Part shown: piece after piece, positions 41,770 through 49,967 of the stretch
How positions within the stretch are numbered: position 1 is the stretch's first letter
How the letters are laid out: every line of letters begins with the position of its first letter
Source of the DNA: Halopseudomonas xinjiangensis
GTDB taxonomy: Bacteria; Pseudomonadota; Gammaproteobacteria; Pseudomonadales; Pseudomonadaceae
Assembly: GCF_900104945.1 (NCBI RefSeq)
Contig: NZ_LT629736.1
Span: 3,127,001 to 3,191,000 of the forward strand
DNA: 64,000 nt
Reading direction: 5' to 3'
Made by a program: the position numbers and the translations under genes
Notes under the pieces: generated by a model
Told to the model about the DNA's origin: nothing
The model's input: the letters and a program-made list of their open reading frames with translations, nothing else
The model's database searches: none

Positions 41770-41869
41770 TTTGCCAGCCGGGCAGGCTGGACACGCTGTG
41801 AATACATCCCTGTACGCTCGGCGATGCCCATCCTTGGGCATCGACGGTCCAGCCTGCCCGGCTGGCAAA
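41770..41869 (-). repeat. Fold-back element copy 1 (three-way-junction shape, NGGA loops)
   Basis: A perfect 22-bp outer stem (41770-41791 with 41848-41869) encloses two hairpins. Read on the minus strand these are CGATGCCCA-AGGA-TGGGCATCG (41822-41843) and TACA-GGGA-TGTA. The second lies within GTACAGGGATGT (41804-41815), which equals the CsrA/RsmA selection consensus RUACARGGAUGU. It would lie in the leader of the SDR mRNA, ending 29 bases before its start codon. Confidence 0.75.
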
Positions 41870-41959
41870 ACTGCTATAGAGCTGCCGAGTGTCTGCCCCG
41901 CCGCCCTCACCCATCAGTGCGCACAAGGCGGCGTTGATCCCGCACGGTTTCTTGCAGGC

Positions 41960-42063
41960 GTGCTGGGTAGCCCTTGGGCCAGACCGTCCATGCCCATGGA
42001 TGGGCATGGTCGAGCTCACATGGATGTGCTCGTAGCGTGTCTGGTCCAAGGGCTACCCAGCAC
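41960..42063 (+). repeat. Fold-back element copy 2 (same family, opposite orientation)
   Basis: A 25-bp outer stem with one mismatch (41960-41984 with 42039-42063) encloses CCATGCCCA-TGGA-TGGGCATGG (41988-42009) and CACA-TGGA-TGTG (42017-42028). The core aligns with the reverse complement of copy 1 (shared blocks such as ACCGTC, ATGCCCA, GGATGGGCAT, CGAGC, GGATGT, AGCGTGTC). Differences fall in paired positions and keep the pairs. Confidence 0.75.
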
Positions 42064-42087
42064 GGCGCTCGCACGGCTACCGAAAGA

Positions 42088-43020
42088 TCAGCGCTGCCGC
42101 TTCCCATTGCACTGCACGAAAAACTCAAACGTCTCAGCGGAGGTTTTAGCGAGCCGATAGCCGAACTCTTCCTTCAACCGTCGGTTGCTCAACACCGGCC
42201 GATACAACAGAAACCGCACCTGCTCCGACCCCGTTGGCTTGCCGCGCCACTTGGCTACCTGCAAGCCAGCCTTGACCAGCCAAACCGGCAGCGTCAGCAG
42301 CGGCTTGTTCAGCCGTCTGGCGATGTCGCCCATGGTCAATGCACCGTCACCAGCCATGTTGTAGATGCCCGTCTTGCTCTCGCGCAGGCCCATTTCCATG
42401 GCACCGACCACATCCTGATCCCAGATGAATACGAAGGGTGAATTGCTGCCTTTCAAGGCGAGAATGCGCGGGGCGCGGAACAGGTCGGTAATCTGATTGC
42501 GCGTCTCGGAGCCCAGTACCGTCCCGGGCCGGAAGATCAGCTGGGCAAGCTCCGGGTGGGTGTGGCGATACTCGGCGAGCATCTCCTCGATCAACCGCTT
42601 ATGGTCGGAGTAGGCGAATTCCGGATTGCCCCGCAGAGCATCCTGTTCATCGATCCACGACGGGTTGTCGGGATGATAGCCGTACGCCGCCCCAGAGCTG
42701 GTCACGGTGACATGCCGTACCCCCGCCTCCAGACAGCATTCGAGGACGTTGCGCGTGCCGTTGACGTCGATGTCGTAGTCGCGCGCGCGGTCCGGCGATG
42801 CCTGTAGAACCGAGGCCAAATGGACCACATGGGTGATCTGCTCAGCCCGCAGCAGCTCGACCAGCGCCGAGTCGCGAACGTCCAGCTGATGAATAGGAAA
42901 GCGCACGTCGTCGCGCTGGCGGATATCGGTTCCGATCACGACGAAGTCGTCTGCCAGGCGGTCGCCGAGTTGATGGCCGATGTAGCCGGCGGCGCCGGTG
43001 ATAAGGATGCGTTGGTTCAT
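42088..43020 (-). CDS. NAD-dependent epimerase/dehydratase family protein
   Basis: Extended SDR of 310 residues. ILITGAAGYIGHQL is the GxxGxxG NAD loop, HLASVLQ follows the second strand, TVTSSGAAYG carries Ser and YSDHK the Tyr/Lys pair. Substrate unknown; no sugar-nucleotide cluster is near. It overlaps the symporter gene by 4 bases, and with the FMO forms one minus-strand operon, so it may act on the same lipid or steroid-like compound rather than on a nucleotide sugar. Confidence 0.88.
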   Translation of the reverse strand: MNQRILITGAAGYIGHQLGDRLADDFVVIGTDIRQRDDVRFPIHQLDVRDSALVELLRAEQITHVVHLASVLQASPDRARDYDIDVNGTRNVLECCLEAGVRHVTVTSSGAAYGYHPDNPSWIDEQDALRGNPEFAYSDHKRLIEEMLAEYRHTHPELAQLIFRPGTVLGSETRNQITDLFRAPRILALKGSNSPFVFIWDQDVVGAMEMGLRESKTGIYNMAGDGALTMGDIARRLNKPLLTLPVWLVKAGLQVAKWRGKPTGSEQVRFLLYRPVLSNRRLKEEFGYRLAKTSAETFEFFVQCNGKRQR

Positions 43021-43958
43021 GGTAAGCGTCCCGTGGCGGTCGGAGCGGAGTTGATCGGATCATCAGAAGGCAGCGGCAGGCGCGCCCAGATCTGCGATAG
43101 CGTCAGCCCGCTGACCAGATGCCAGACGCCCCAGAAGGCAGTGATCAGCATCATGCCGCCTGCCTCCGGAAAGAACGTGAACATGATGACCAGTCCCAGG
43201 CCGGAATTCTGAATGCCGACTTCCATGGTGACTGCGCGCCGATCGCTGACCGGCAACTTGAGCAGCTTGCCCATGGCGTAGCCCAGCGCCAGAGCCAGTA
43301 GATTGTGAGCCACCACCAGCCAGAAGAAGCTGTGAAAGCGCTCGACGAACAGATCCAGATTCTTCGAGAAGGCGATGGCCACGAAGCCGAGGAATACCAG
43401 AAGCGAGACGATGCGTAGCGGCTTCTCGCTGCGACTGACCAGCGCCGGGAAGCGGCGACCGGTGAGCATGCCCAATGCCAGCGGCAGGGCGAGCACCAGC
43501 AATACCAGCAGCAGAATCCCGCCTGGCTCCAGAGTGATCTCGGTCAGATAGCTGCGTGTGTACGGGTTGAGCCAGCCATACAGCGCAAAATTAAGCGGAG
43601 TGAGAACGGTTGCCGCCAGGCTCGACACCGCTGTCATGCTGACCGATACCGCAACATTGCCACGCGCCAGCCAGGTCATGATGTTGGAGAAGCTGCCGCC
43701 CGGGCAGGCGGCCACCAGAATCATGCCCAGCGCCAGTTCCGGATCGATGCGCATGGCCCAGGTGAACAGACAGGTGGCTAATGGCAGCAGCAGAAACTGT
43801 GCAACCAGACCGGCCAGTGGCGCGATGGGCGCCAGCGCGATGCGCTTGAAGTCTTCCAGCCGGAGGCTCAGCGACACGCCGAACATCATGCAGGCCATGA
43901 TGAGGTTCAGCAGGATCAGGCTGGCCGGGTCGAATTCGAGCGGCAGGGCCCCGCTCAT
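43017..43958 (-). CDS. Bile acid:sodium symporter (BASS) family transporter
   Basis: A 313-residue membrane protein with about ten segments. The BASS pattern is seen as LILVAACPGGSFSNIMTWLARGNVAVS and TMEVGIQNSGLGLVIMF (sodium-site helices), shown in part. Substrates in this family include bile acids, organic acids and vitamins. Coupled by 4-base overlaps to the FMO gene upstream and the epimerase gene downstream. Confidence 0.88.
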   Translation of the reverse strand: MSGALPLEFDPASLILLNLIMACMMFGVSLSLRLEDFKRIALAPIAPLAGLVAQFLLLPLATCLFTWAMRIDPELALGMILVAACPGGSFSNIMTWLARGNVAVSVSMTAVSSLAATVLTPLNFALYGWLNPYTRSYLTEITLEPGGILLLVLLVLALPLALGMLTGRRFPALVSRSEKPLRIVSLLVFLGFVAIAFSKNLDLFVERFHSFFWLVVAHNLLALALGYAMGKLLKLPVSDRRAVTMEVGIQNSGLGLVIMFTFFPEAGGMMLITAFWGVWHLVSGLTLSQIWARLPLPSDDPINSAPTATGRLP

Positions 43959-45280
43959 GCCGTTGCCGCCTGCGGCGGCATCGCTGGCAGGTCGCGTTCC
44001 AACTCGGCGATATGTTGGTGCAGCGAGGCGAGATAGGCGTCCTTGTTCACGTAATAAGCCATCCGCGCCAGCTTGATGTACTGATAACCGCCGTCGAGCG
44101 TAACCCGTGCCCGCTCGCGCTTGAGCTGGTTGAAACGGGTGGCCGCTGCGGTACTGGCGCGCTGCTGCTGAATGTATAGCGCAACCAGCCGGGCCTGCTG
44201 ATTGCGCCCCTCCCAGCCAAGCCCCGCCGCTTCGATCATGCCCATCATGAACAGATTGTTGTGCTCCGGGTGGAACACGTTCATGTACAGCTGCGGCGCG
44301 TCGCGATCCAGCGGCCAGTTCAGATGCTCGCGGGCGATGAAGGGGTAATCCAGGAGGTATCCGGTCGCAAGCAGAATCAGGTCGTACTCGGCGGATTCGC
44401 CATCGCTGAAGTGCACGGTTCGGCCATCCATACGAGCAACGTCGCGGCGCGGCTTGATGTCGCCGTGACCCAGGTGGTGCAGGATCAACGAATTGACCAC
44501 CGGGTGCGACTCGTACATGCGGTAATCCGGGTCCGGCAGACCGTAGTCGGACGGCTTGCCGATGATCATCCGGATCAGACCTGCATCAAATCGCTGTTTC
44601 AGCGGGCGCGGCATCTTCAGTTTGCCGCCGAGCGTATCGACCGGCCGACCTTTCACGAATTTGGGCAAGAAGTAATAGCCGCGGCGCAGGCTCATGTCCA
44701 CGCTGGCTGCCTGATGTACGGCATCGACAGCTATATCTGCTCCGGAATTGCCGCAGCCGACGATCAGTACACGCTTGCCGCGAAACACCTCGGCCTTGCG
44801 GTATTCGGCCGAGTGCATCAGCTCGCCGCTGAACTCCCCGGGCAGGCTCGCGCGGTTGGGGGTATGCAGGGTGCCATTAGCGATCAGCACGCCGTCGAAG
44901 CGGCGGCTCTGCTTCTCGCCGTTGCGCTCGCTGACGAGCATCCAGCCGTCGCCATCCGGCGTCAGCTCGACCACGCGGGTGTTGAATTCATAGTGTCGCT
45001 TGAGTCCGAAGTGTTCGGCGTAATCACGGAAGTACCGGCGCATCTCGATATGGTGCGGATACGGCGCCACATTGTCGCGCATGGGGAACTCGGCGAACTC
45101 GGTCATGCGCTTGGACGAGATCAGGTGCGCGCTTTCGTACATGGTGCTGTGGGGGTTGTCGATGTCCCATAGCCCGCCGACATCGCTATGCAGCTCAAAT
45201 CCGAGAAAGGGAATGTCGAGCTTTTGCAGATTTCGTGCGCTGGCCAGGCCCATGGGCCCGGCGCCGATGACGGCGTACAT
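43955..45280 (-). CDS. Flavin-containing monooxygenase
   Basis: A 441-residue FAD/NADPH monooxygenase. VIGAGPMGLASA at the N-terminus binds FAD, FSGELMHSAEYR fits the FMO/BVMO fingerprint FxGxxxHxxxY, and VLIVGCGNSGADIA binds NADPH. LLATGYLLDYPF is the ATG-containing motif of the family. The ATG at 45280 opens directly on the FAD strand; a longer leader is possible. First gene of a monooxygenase-symporter-epimerase operon, divergent from an AraC regulator. Candidates are oxidation of a ketone, sulfide or long-chain alkane (AlmA-like), unresolved. Confidence 0.9.
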   Translation of the reverse strand: MYAVIGAGPMGLASARNLQKLDIPFLGFELHSDVGGLWDIDNPHSTMYESAHLISSKRMTEFAEFPMRDNVAPYPHHIEMRRYFRDYAEHFGLKRHYEFNTRVVELTPDGDGWMLVSERNGEKQSRRFDGVLIANGTLHTPNRASLPGEFSGELMHSAEYRKAEVFRGKRVLIVGCGNSGADIAVDAVHQAASVDMSLRRGYYFLPKFVKGRPVDTLGGKLKMPRPLKQRFDAGLIRMIIGKPSDYGLPDPDYRMYESHPVVNSLILHHLGHGDIKPRRDVARMDGRTVHFSDGESAEYDLILLATGYLLDYPFIAREHLNWPLDRDAPQLYMNVFHPEHNNLFMMGMIEAAGLGWEGRNQQARLVALYIQQQRASTAAATRFNQLKRERARVTLDGGYQYIKLARMAYYVNKDAYLASLHQHIAELERDLPAMPPQAATA

Positions 45281-45380
45281 GGATGCGTTTCTCCGCTGGC
45301 TTGTTGTTATGATCACACTCTAAGCCAACGCAGCAATTCGGTATCGCACCGAACAGGACACGGGACCGGCAATTCAGGCC

Positions 45381-46361
45381 ATGCACGACTGCGCCGAACA
45401 CAGCGTCACTCCACGTTACAGCCAGGCCATTCTGCAGATGGCCGAGCGGTTGGGCATCGTTCTGCCCGATGGTCTTGACCGACGCCTGCAGGGCATCCAG
45501 CGAGTCCCGATCGGCTGGCAGGACGAGCTGTGGGAAGCCTTTTGTCAGGCCAGTGGGGACCCGCTGATCGGGCTTCGGCTGGGTTTGGAAATCCAGGTCG
45601 GCCATCTCGACAGCCTCGGCATGCTGCTGGTCACCTGCGAGACGTTCGGCGAAGCGCTGGAAGAACTGATCGAATACGCTCCGGTCATCGGCGATGGCGG
45701 GGAATTTCGGCTGCATCGGGACGGGCCCCAGGCGTTCATCGATTATCAGCCGCACCTGAGCGTACGCCGTGCGGAGCGGGTCGAGGCGGTGCTCGGCAGC
45801 ATGCTCAACCTGAGCCGCTGGGCGACCGGCAATCGCTTTCAGCCCAGCGGCATGTGGCTGGCGCATGCTCCGCTAGCCGAGCCCGCGCGCTATGAAGCGC
45901 TGGTCGGCTGTCGCGTACATTTCAACGCCGGATGCAACCATCTGGGCTTTACTGCCGGCCAGTTGGAGCTGCACCAGATCCAGGCCAACGGCGCTCTGCG
46001 CGACCATCTGCGGAGGCTGGCCGACCAGACGCTGGCGGAACTCGGCCACCAGAGCCTGAGCGCCGACGTGCAGCGCCTGGTCACGGCTCATCCAAGCTGG
46101 GGCAAGGAGCGCATCGCCGAGCAGTTGCACCTCAGCGGTCGTCATCTTAACCGACGCCTTGCCGAAGATGGTCTGTCGTTCAAAACCCTGCGCGAGAGCG
46201 TCCTGCAAGCCATGGCCTGCCAGGCGCTGCAGGGTAACCAGCGCGTGGCGGATATCGCCGAGCAACTCGGATTCTCTGATGAAAACGCCTTCATCCGCGC
46301 CTTCCGTCGCTGGCAGGGCATGACGCCTGCGCGGTTTCGGTCAGCTCCCACTTCCAGCTAA
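45381..46361 (+). CDS. AraC-family transcriptional regulator
   Basis: A 326-residue regulator with an N-terminal arabinose-binding-like domain (about 20-205) and a C-terminal pair of helix-turn-helix motifs (about 225-320), ending in VADIAEQLGFSDENAFIRAFRRWQGMTPARFR, quoted in part as GFSDENAFIRAFRRW. This domain layout is common beside monooxygenase and lipid or aromatic catabolic genes. It is divergent from the FMO operon (100-base gap), its likely target. Confidence 0.92.
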   Translation: MHDCAEHSVTPRYSQAILQMAERLGIVLPDGLDRRLQGIQRVPIGWQDELWEAFCQASGDPLIGLRLGLEIQVGHLDSLGMLLVTCETFGEALEELIEYAPVIGDGGEFRLHRDGPQAFIDYQPHLSVRRAERVEAVLGSMLNLSRWATGNRFQPSGMWLAHAPLAEPARYEALVGCRVHFNAGCNHLGFTAGQLELHQIQANGALRDHLRRLADQTLAELGHQSLSADVQRLVTAHPSWGKERIAEQLHLSGRHLNRRLAEDGLSFKTLRESVLQAMACQALQGNQRVADIAEQLGFSDENAFIRAFRRWQGMTPARFRSAPTSS

Positions 46362-46615
46362 CGCTGCGGCATAGCGACTGGCATCCGAGCGGCGACTGCT
46401 TCCACTGGTTCTACTTGTTCTAAGTCTCCCGAGCGCCGCTGCGCCCCGCTGGAACGCCCGCACTGACCGCGCACCAAAGCCGAGCGTATCGGATCATCGC
46501 TGCCGCCTCGATCACCTTTCCCTGCTCCGATTCTTTCTCCTTGAAAAACAGCCTGATACCCCGACTGGTGCGGCTTTTGGCATAGCCGATGCAACAGCTA
46601 TGACAGGCGTTATGA

Positions 46616-46629
46616 CCTGTTAATACAAG
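46616..46629. promoter_or_regulatory. Candidate GntR operator 1, before the ABC binding-protein gene
   Basis: CCTGT-TAAT-ACAAG is an imperfect palindrome with the GT-N4-AC core used by HutC/UTRA-type GntR regulators. It lies 25 bases upstream of the ATG of the binding-protein gene, where it could block the promoter. Two related sites lie at 49943 and 54122. Confidence 0.5.
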
Positions 46630-46654
46630 TTGACCAACCGGCAAGGTGAAGACA

Positions 46655-48025
46655 ATGAATAACCGAAGAGGCCTGATTGCTCTCGCGCTGTGCGGCACCG
46701 TGTCACTGTTCGGCGGCAAGGCCGCTGCCGAGACCATCCAGATCGGCATCGGCCACCAGAGCATGGTGACCAATACCGTTTCCGGGGGCGTGATTCTGGA
46801 GAAGCTCAACCTTCTCCACAAGCACCTCCCTGCCACCGGCAAGTATGCCGATGTCGACTACAAGATCATCTTCCGCGACTACGACTCGGGCCCGCCGATT
46901 ACCAATCAGATGCTCGCTGGCAAGCTCGAGTTTGGCGTCATGGGCGACTACCCACTGATCGTCAACGGCGCCAAGTTCCAGGAAACCGGCAAGCAGCAGA
47001 CGCGGTTCATTGCCGTGACCGGCTACAACCTCAAGGGTACCGGTAACGGCATCGTGGTGCCCTATGACTCCCCGGTCCAGTCGCTGGCCGATCTGGCCGG
47101 CAAGACCATCTCCACCCCGGTGGGTAGCGCTGCCTGGGGCATGACGCTCAAGGCACTGAGCGACGCCGGGCTGTCCGACAAGGTCAAGCTGGTCAACCAG
47201 GCCCCGCCGATCGGCGCGGCGAACATCGCTGCCAACCGCATCGATGCCCATGCTGATTTCTGTCCCTGGTCGGAAATGATGGAGTTTCGCGGTACCGCCC
47301 GGAAGATCTACGACGGCAGCGAGGCCGAGGTGCCGACCTTCCACGGCATCGTCGTACGCGAATCGTTTGCCAGGCAGTACCCGGAAGTGGTCGACGCGGT
47401 ATTGACCGCGACCATCGAGGCCCAGCAGTGGATTCAGAAGGATCCGATGCAGGCGGCGATGCGCGTGTCTGAGTGGACCGGCGTCGAGAAGGAGGTGCTC
47501 TACCTCTACTTCAGCAACGGCGGCATTTCCACCATGGAAGCCAGCATCAAGCCGGAGTGGGTCGAGGCGCTGAAATACGACCACGCCCTGCTGCAAAAGG
47601 AAATGCAGATTCCCGATCTCGACTTCAACGCCTGGGTCGACGCCAGCTACCTCAAGCGCGCTTACCAGAGCGCCGGCCTGGATTACGACGCGCTGGTCGC
47701 CACTGTCGTGAGCCCTACGCCGAACAATCCACAGCTCAATCCCGCGGAAATGTGGGTCGACGGCCAAGGGATCGTCAGCTTCGACAGCATTGCCGAGATG
47801 CTTGCCGCCGAGAAGACAGCCATGGCCAAGGGCACCCTGGTCACCGCCACCTATGTCTACGACAACCGCACCGGACTGAAGCTGTTCGGCAAGGCTGCCT
47901 ACATGGTGCAGGCGCCGAGCGGGGAAGTACTGGCCTTCATGAAGAAGGCCGATTCGGACAGCCACATCGCCGAGTTCGGCGGTACCGCGCTGGTTCCCGG
48001 CAAAGCCGTGGCGATGTTGCCCTGA
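46655..48025 (+). CDS. ABC transporter substrate-binding protein with C-terminal NosL-like domain
   Basis: A 456-residue exported protein. Residues 1-25 are a signal peptide ending AAA. Residues about 27-340 form a NrtA/SsuA/TauA-type binding domain (IGHQSMVTNTVSGGVILEKL, GPPITNQMLAGKLEFGVMGDYPL). The last 91 residues (from base 47750) are extra: GIVSFDSIAEML, then YDNRTGLKLFGKAAYMV and a G-EVLAF-x-ADSDSHIAEFGG pattern like NosL, a copper-binding lipoprotein family. AAGG precedes the ATG at 46655; a GTG at 46646 is the alternative. The ligand is an unknown small molecule, probably an anion. Confidence 0.88.
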   Translation: MNNRRGLIALALCGTVSLFGGKAAAETIQIGIGHQSMVTNTVSGGVILEKLNLLHKHLPATGKYADVDYKIIFRDYDSGPPITNQMLAGKLEFGVMGDYPLIVNGAKFQETGKQQTRFIAVTGYNLKGTGNGIVVPYDSPVQSLADLAGKTISTPVGSAAWGMTLKALSDAGLSDKVKLVNQAPPIGAANIAANRIDAHADFCPWSEMMEFRGTARKIYDGSEAEVPTFHGIVVRESFARQYPEVVDAVLTATIEAQQWIQKDPMQAAMRVSEWTGVEKEVLYLYFSNGGISTMEASIKPEWVEALKYDHALLQKEMQIPDLDFNAWVDASYLKRAYQSAGLDYDALVATVVSPTPNNPQLNPAEMWVDGQGIVSFDSIAEMLAAEKTAMAKGTLVTATYVYDNRTGLKLFGKAAYMVQAPSGEVLAFMKKADSDSHIAEFGGTALVPGKAVAMLP

Positions 48026-48080
48026 CTATTACGCCACGGACCCAAGTCGTCCGGGGCAGCCTGCTGAAGGAGCTGTAGCT

Positions 48081-49022
48081 ATGACCATGAAATCGAACGT
48101 AGCGGTTGCCGAGCCGGTGGTTGCCCCGGCTCCGGCTCCGGCCGAAAGGGGTCCCGGTGCTCCGGCACTGGATGCCACCAGCCAAATGGAACATCACGAC
48201 ACGCCACCAGCCGCACCGGCACCGGCCGCCCTGCGTCATGCCACGCTGGAAAAGGCGCGCCGTTACGCAGTGCGGACCGCGGCGCTGATCATGGCGGTGG
48301 TGATCTGGCACCTGGCCTCGACCAATGACTTCAACCTCTTCGTTAACTTCGAGCACGTGCCGGAGCCGCTCACGGTTGGCGAGGCGTTCCTGGCCGAACT
48401 GACCGGTAGCGAGTTCTACCTGCACATCGCCCATAGCATGCAGCGCATCGCTATCGCTTACGGGCTGGCTGTGGTGCTGGGCGTGACCCTGGGCGTGCTG
48501 ATGGGCCGCTCGAAGTGGGCCGAAGACATCATCCTGCCGTATATCGAACTGCTCCGGCCGATCCCGGCAGTGGCCTGGATTCCTCTTGCGATCCTGATGT
48601 TGCCGAGCGAGCAGTCGAGCATCGTCTTCATCACCTTCCTCGGCGCGCTATTCCCGGTGGTGCTCAACACCGTACACGGCGTCGAGCAGACCAATGGTGT
48701 GCTGGTCAGGGCGGCGCGCTGCCTCGGGGCAAGCAACTCGGCGATTCTCTGGCACGTGATCATCCCCGGCGCCATGCCCAGCATCGTCACCGGTCTGGCG
48801 GTGGGCATGGGTGTGGCCTGGTTCTCGCTGCTGGCTGGCGAAATCATCAGCGGCCAGTACGGCATCGGCTACTTCACCTGGACCTCGTACACGCTGATCC
48901 AGTACCCGCAGATCATCATCGGCATGCTCACCATCGGCCTGCTCGGCACCCTCAGCACCCTGCTGGTCCGCCTGGCCTGCAGCCCACTGCTGCGCTGGCA
49001 GCCAAAAGGAGCACGCGCATGA
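48081..49022 (+). CDS. ABC transporter permease (NitT/TauT type)
   Basis: Inner-membrane permease of 313 residues with six predicted helices after an unusual 60-residue Pro/Ala-rich cytoplasmic leader (EPVVAPAPAPAERG). The coupling EAA-loop is RAARCLGASNSAILWHVIIPGA, here quoted across its length only as RCLGASNSAILWHVIIPG. Nitrate, sulfonate and taurine importers share this fold. Its stop overlaps the ATPase start (ATGA). Confidence 0.92.
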   Translation: MTMKSNVAVAEPVVAPAPAPAERGPGAPALDATSQMEHHDTPPAAPAPAALRHATLEKARRYAVRTAALIMAVVIWHLASTNDFNLFVNFEHVPEPLTVGEAFLAELTGSEFYLHIAHSMQRIAIAYGLAVVLGVTLGVLMGRSKWAEDIILPYIELLRPIPAVAWIPLAILMLPSEQSSIVFITFLGALFPVVLNTVHGVEQTNGVLVRAARCLGASNSAILWHVIIPGAMPSIVTGLAVGMGVAWFSLLAGEIISGQYGIGYFTWTSYTLIQYPQIIIGMLTIGLLGTLSTLLVRLACSPLLRWQPKGARA

Positions 49023-49897
49023 AAACCGCTACCCCGACCGATAGCCGTCTGGCCGTGCTCGATCACAGCCGCCTGAAAAGCCGTACCACACAGAGCGTCG
49101 AAGGCCGCGGCAACATCAGCGTACGCAACGTCGATATCGAGTTCGCCGTTAACGGCAGCCGCAATGTTGCGGTACAGCAAGCCAATCTGGAGATTCGATC
49201 GGGCGAGTTCGTCTGCCTGCTCGGCCCTTCCGGCTGCGGCAAGTCGACCCTGCTCAATGCCATCGCCGGCTTCGTCAATCCGACCCGCGGCGAACTGACC
49301 GTGGATGGCAAGGCCGTGACCGAGCCCGGCCCGGACCGCGGCATGGTGTTCCAGCAGCACTCGCTGTTTCCCTGGAAGAGCGTGCACGACAACGTCGCCT
49401 TCGGCCCGCTGATGGCCGGCGCCAGCCGCGCCGAGGCCAGCAGCGTGGCGCGCACCTTCCTCTCGCTGGTGGGCCTGGCCGCATTTGCCGATGCCTATCC
49501 GACCAACCTCTCGGGCGGCATGCAGCAGCGTGTCGGCATTGCCCGGGCGCTGGCCAACTACCCCAGCGTGCTCCTCATGGACGAGCCCTTCGGCGCCCTG
49601 GATGCGCAGACGCGAATCATGATGCAGGAGAACCTGCTGGAGATCTGGCGCGAGTTTCGCAACACCGTGGTGTTCGTCACCCATGACATCGACGAGGCGG
49701 TGTTTCTCTCCGATCGCATTGTGGTCATGAGCGCCAGCCCCGGACGGATCATCGCCGATATCCCGGTGAAGCTGCCGCGCCCGCGCGATCAGTCGCTGCT
49801 GACCAGCCCCGAGTTCATGGTGCTCAAGCGCCAGTGCCTGGAACTGATCCGTCAGGAAACCCTGAACGCCTTCAAGCAGCAGAACCGGACGGGCTGA
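49019..49897 (+). CDS. ABC transporter ATPase (NitT/TauT type)
   Basis: ATPase of 292 residues. Walker A GPSGCGKST, Q-loop VFQQHSLFPWKSV, signature LSGGMQQRVGIARAL, Walker B VLLMDEPFGALD and switch VTHDIDEA match SsuB/TauB/NrtD. A leader of about 35 residues precedes the domain. I chose ATG 49019 for its ATGA overlap with the permease; a much longer frame upstream is a shadow. Completes a three-part importer with the two genes before it. Confidence 0.94.
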   Translation: MKTATPTDSRLAVLDHSRLKSRTTQSVEGRGNISVRNVDIEFAVNGSRNVAVQQANLEIRSGEFVCLLGPSGCGKSTLLNAIAGFVNPTRGELTVDGKAVTEPGPDRGMVFQQHSLFPWKSVHDNVAFGPLMAGASRAEASSVARTFLSLVGLAAFADAYPTNLSGGMQQRVGIARALANYPSVLLMDEPFGALDAQTRIMMQENLLEIWREFRNTVVFVTHDIDEAVFLSDRIVVMSASPGRIIADIPVKLPRPRDQSLLTSPEFMVLKRQCLELIRQETLNAFKQQNRTG

Positions 49898-49942
49898 ACC
49901 ATGCGCATCCAACGGCTCTTTTTCCTTTCGCTCGACATGACA

Positions 49943-49952
49943 TGTCATGACA
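49943..49952. promoter_or_regulatory. Candidate GntR operator 2, at the GntR gene start
   Basis: TGTCATGACA is a perfect palindrome with the GT-N4-AC core, overlapped by a second 12-base palindrome ATGACATGTCAT (49937-49948). It lies 15 bases before the GntR ATG at 49968, which suits autorepression. The same TGTCATGAC core recurs at 54121. Confidence 0.6.
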
Positions 49953-49967
49953 ACCGGAGTGGCCGCC

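Larger units (their letters stand above)
41741..42087. other. 347-base intergenic region holding two structured repeats
   Basis: No plausible gene is present. Two fold-back elements (41770-41869 and 41960-42063) fill most of it; the 90 bases between them show nothing I recognise. The flanking genes are all on the minus strand. Confidence 0.8.

Noticed and set aside
46358-46594. Small minus-strand gene of 78 codons in the gap before the ABC cluster
   Set aside because: Composition is unlike a protein, there is no ribosome site and it overlaps the araC 3' end; the gap is better read as promoter region.
46655-49897. Nitrate or taurine transporter by name (nrtABC or tauABC)
   Set aside because: No nitrate reductase, tauD or ssuD is present, and the SBP has an added domain, so only the broad NitT/TauT type is supported.
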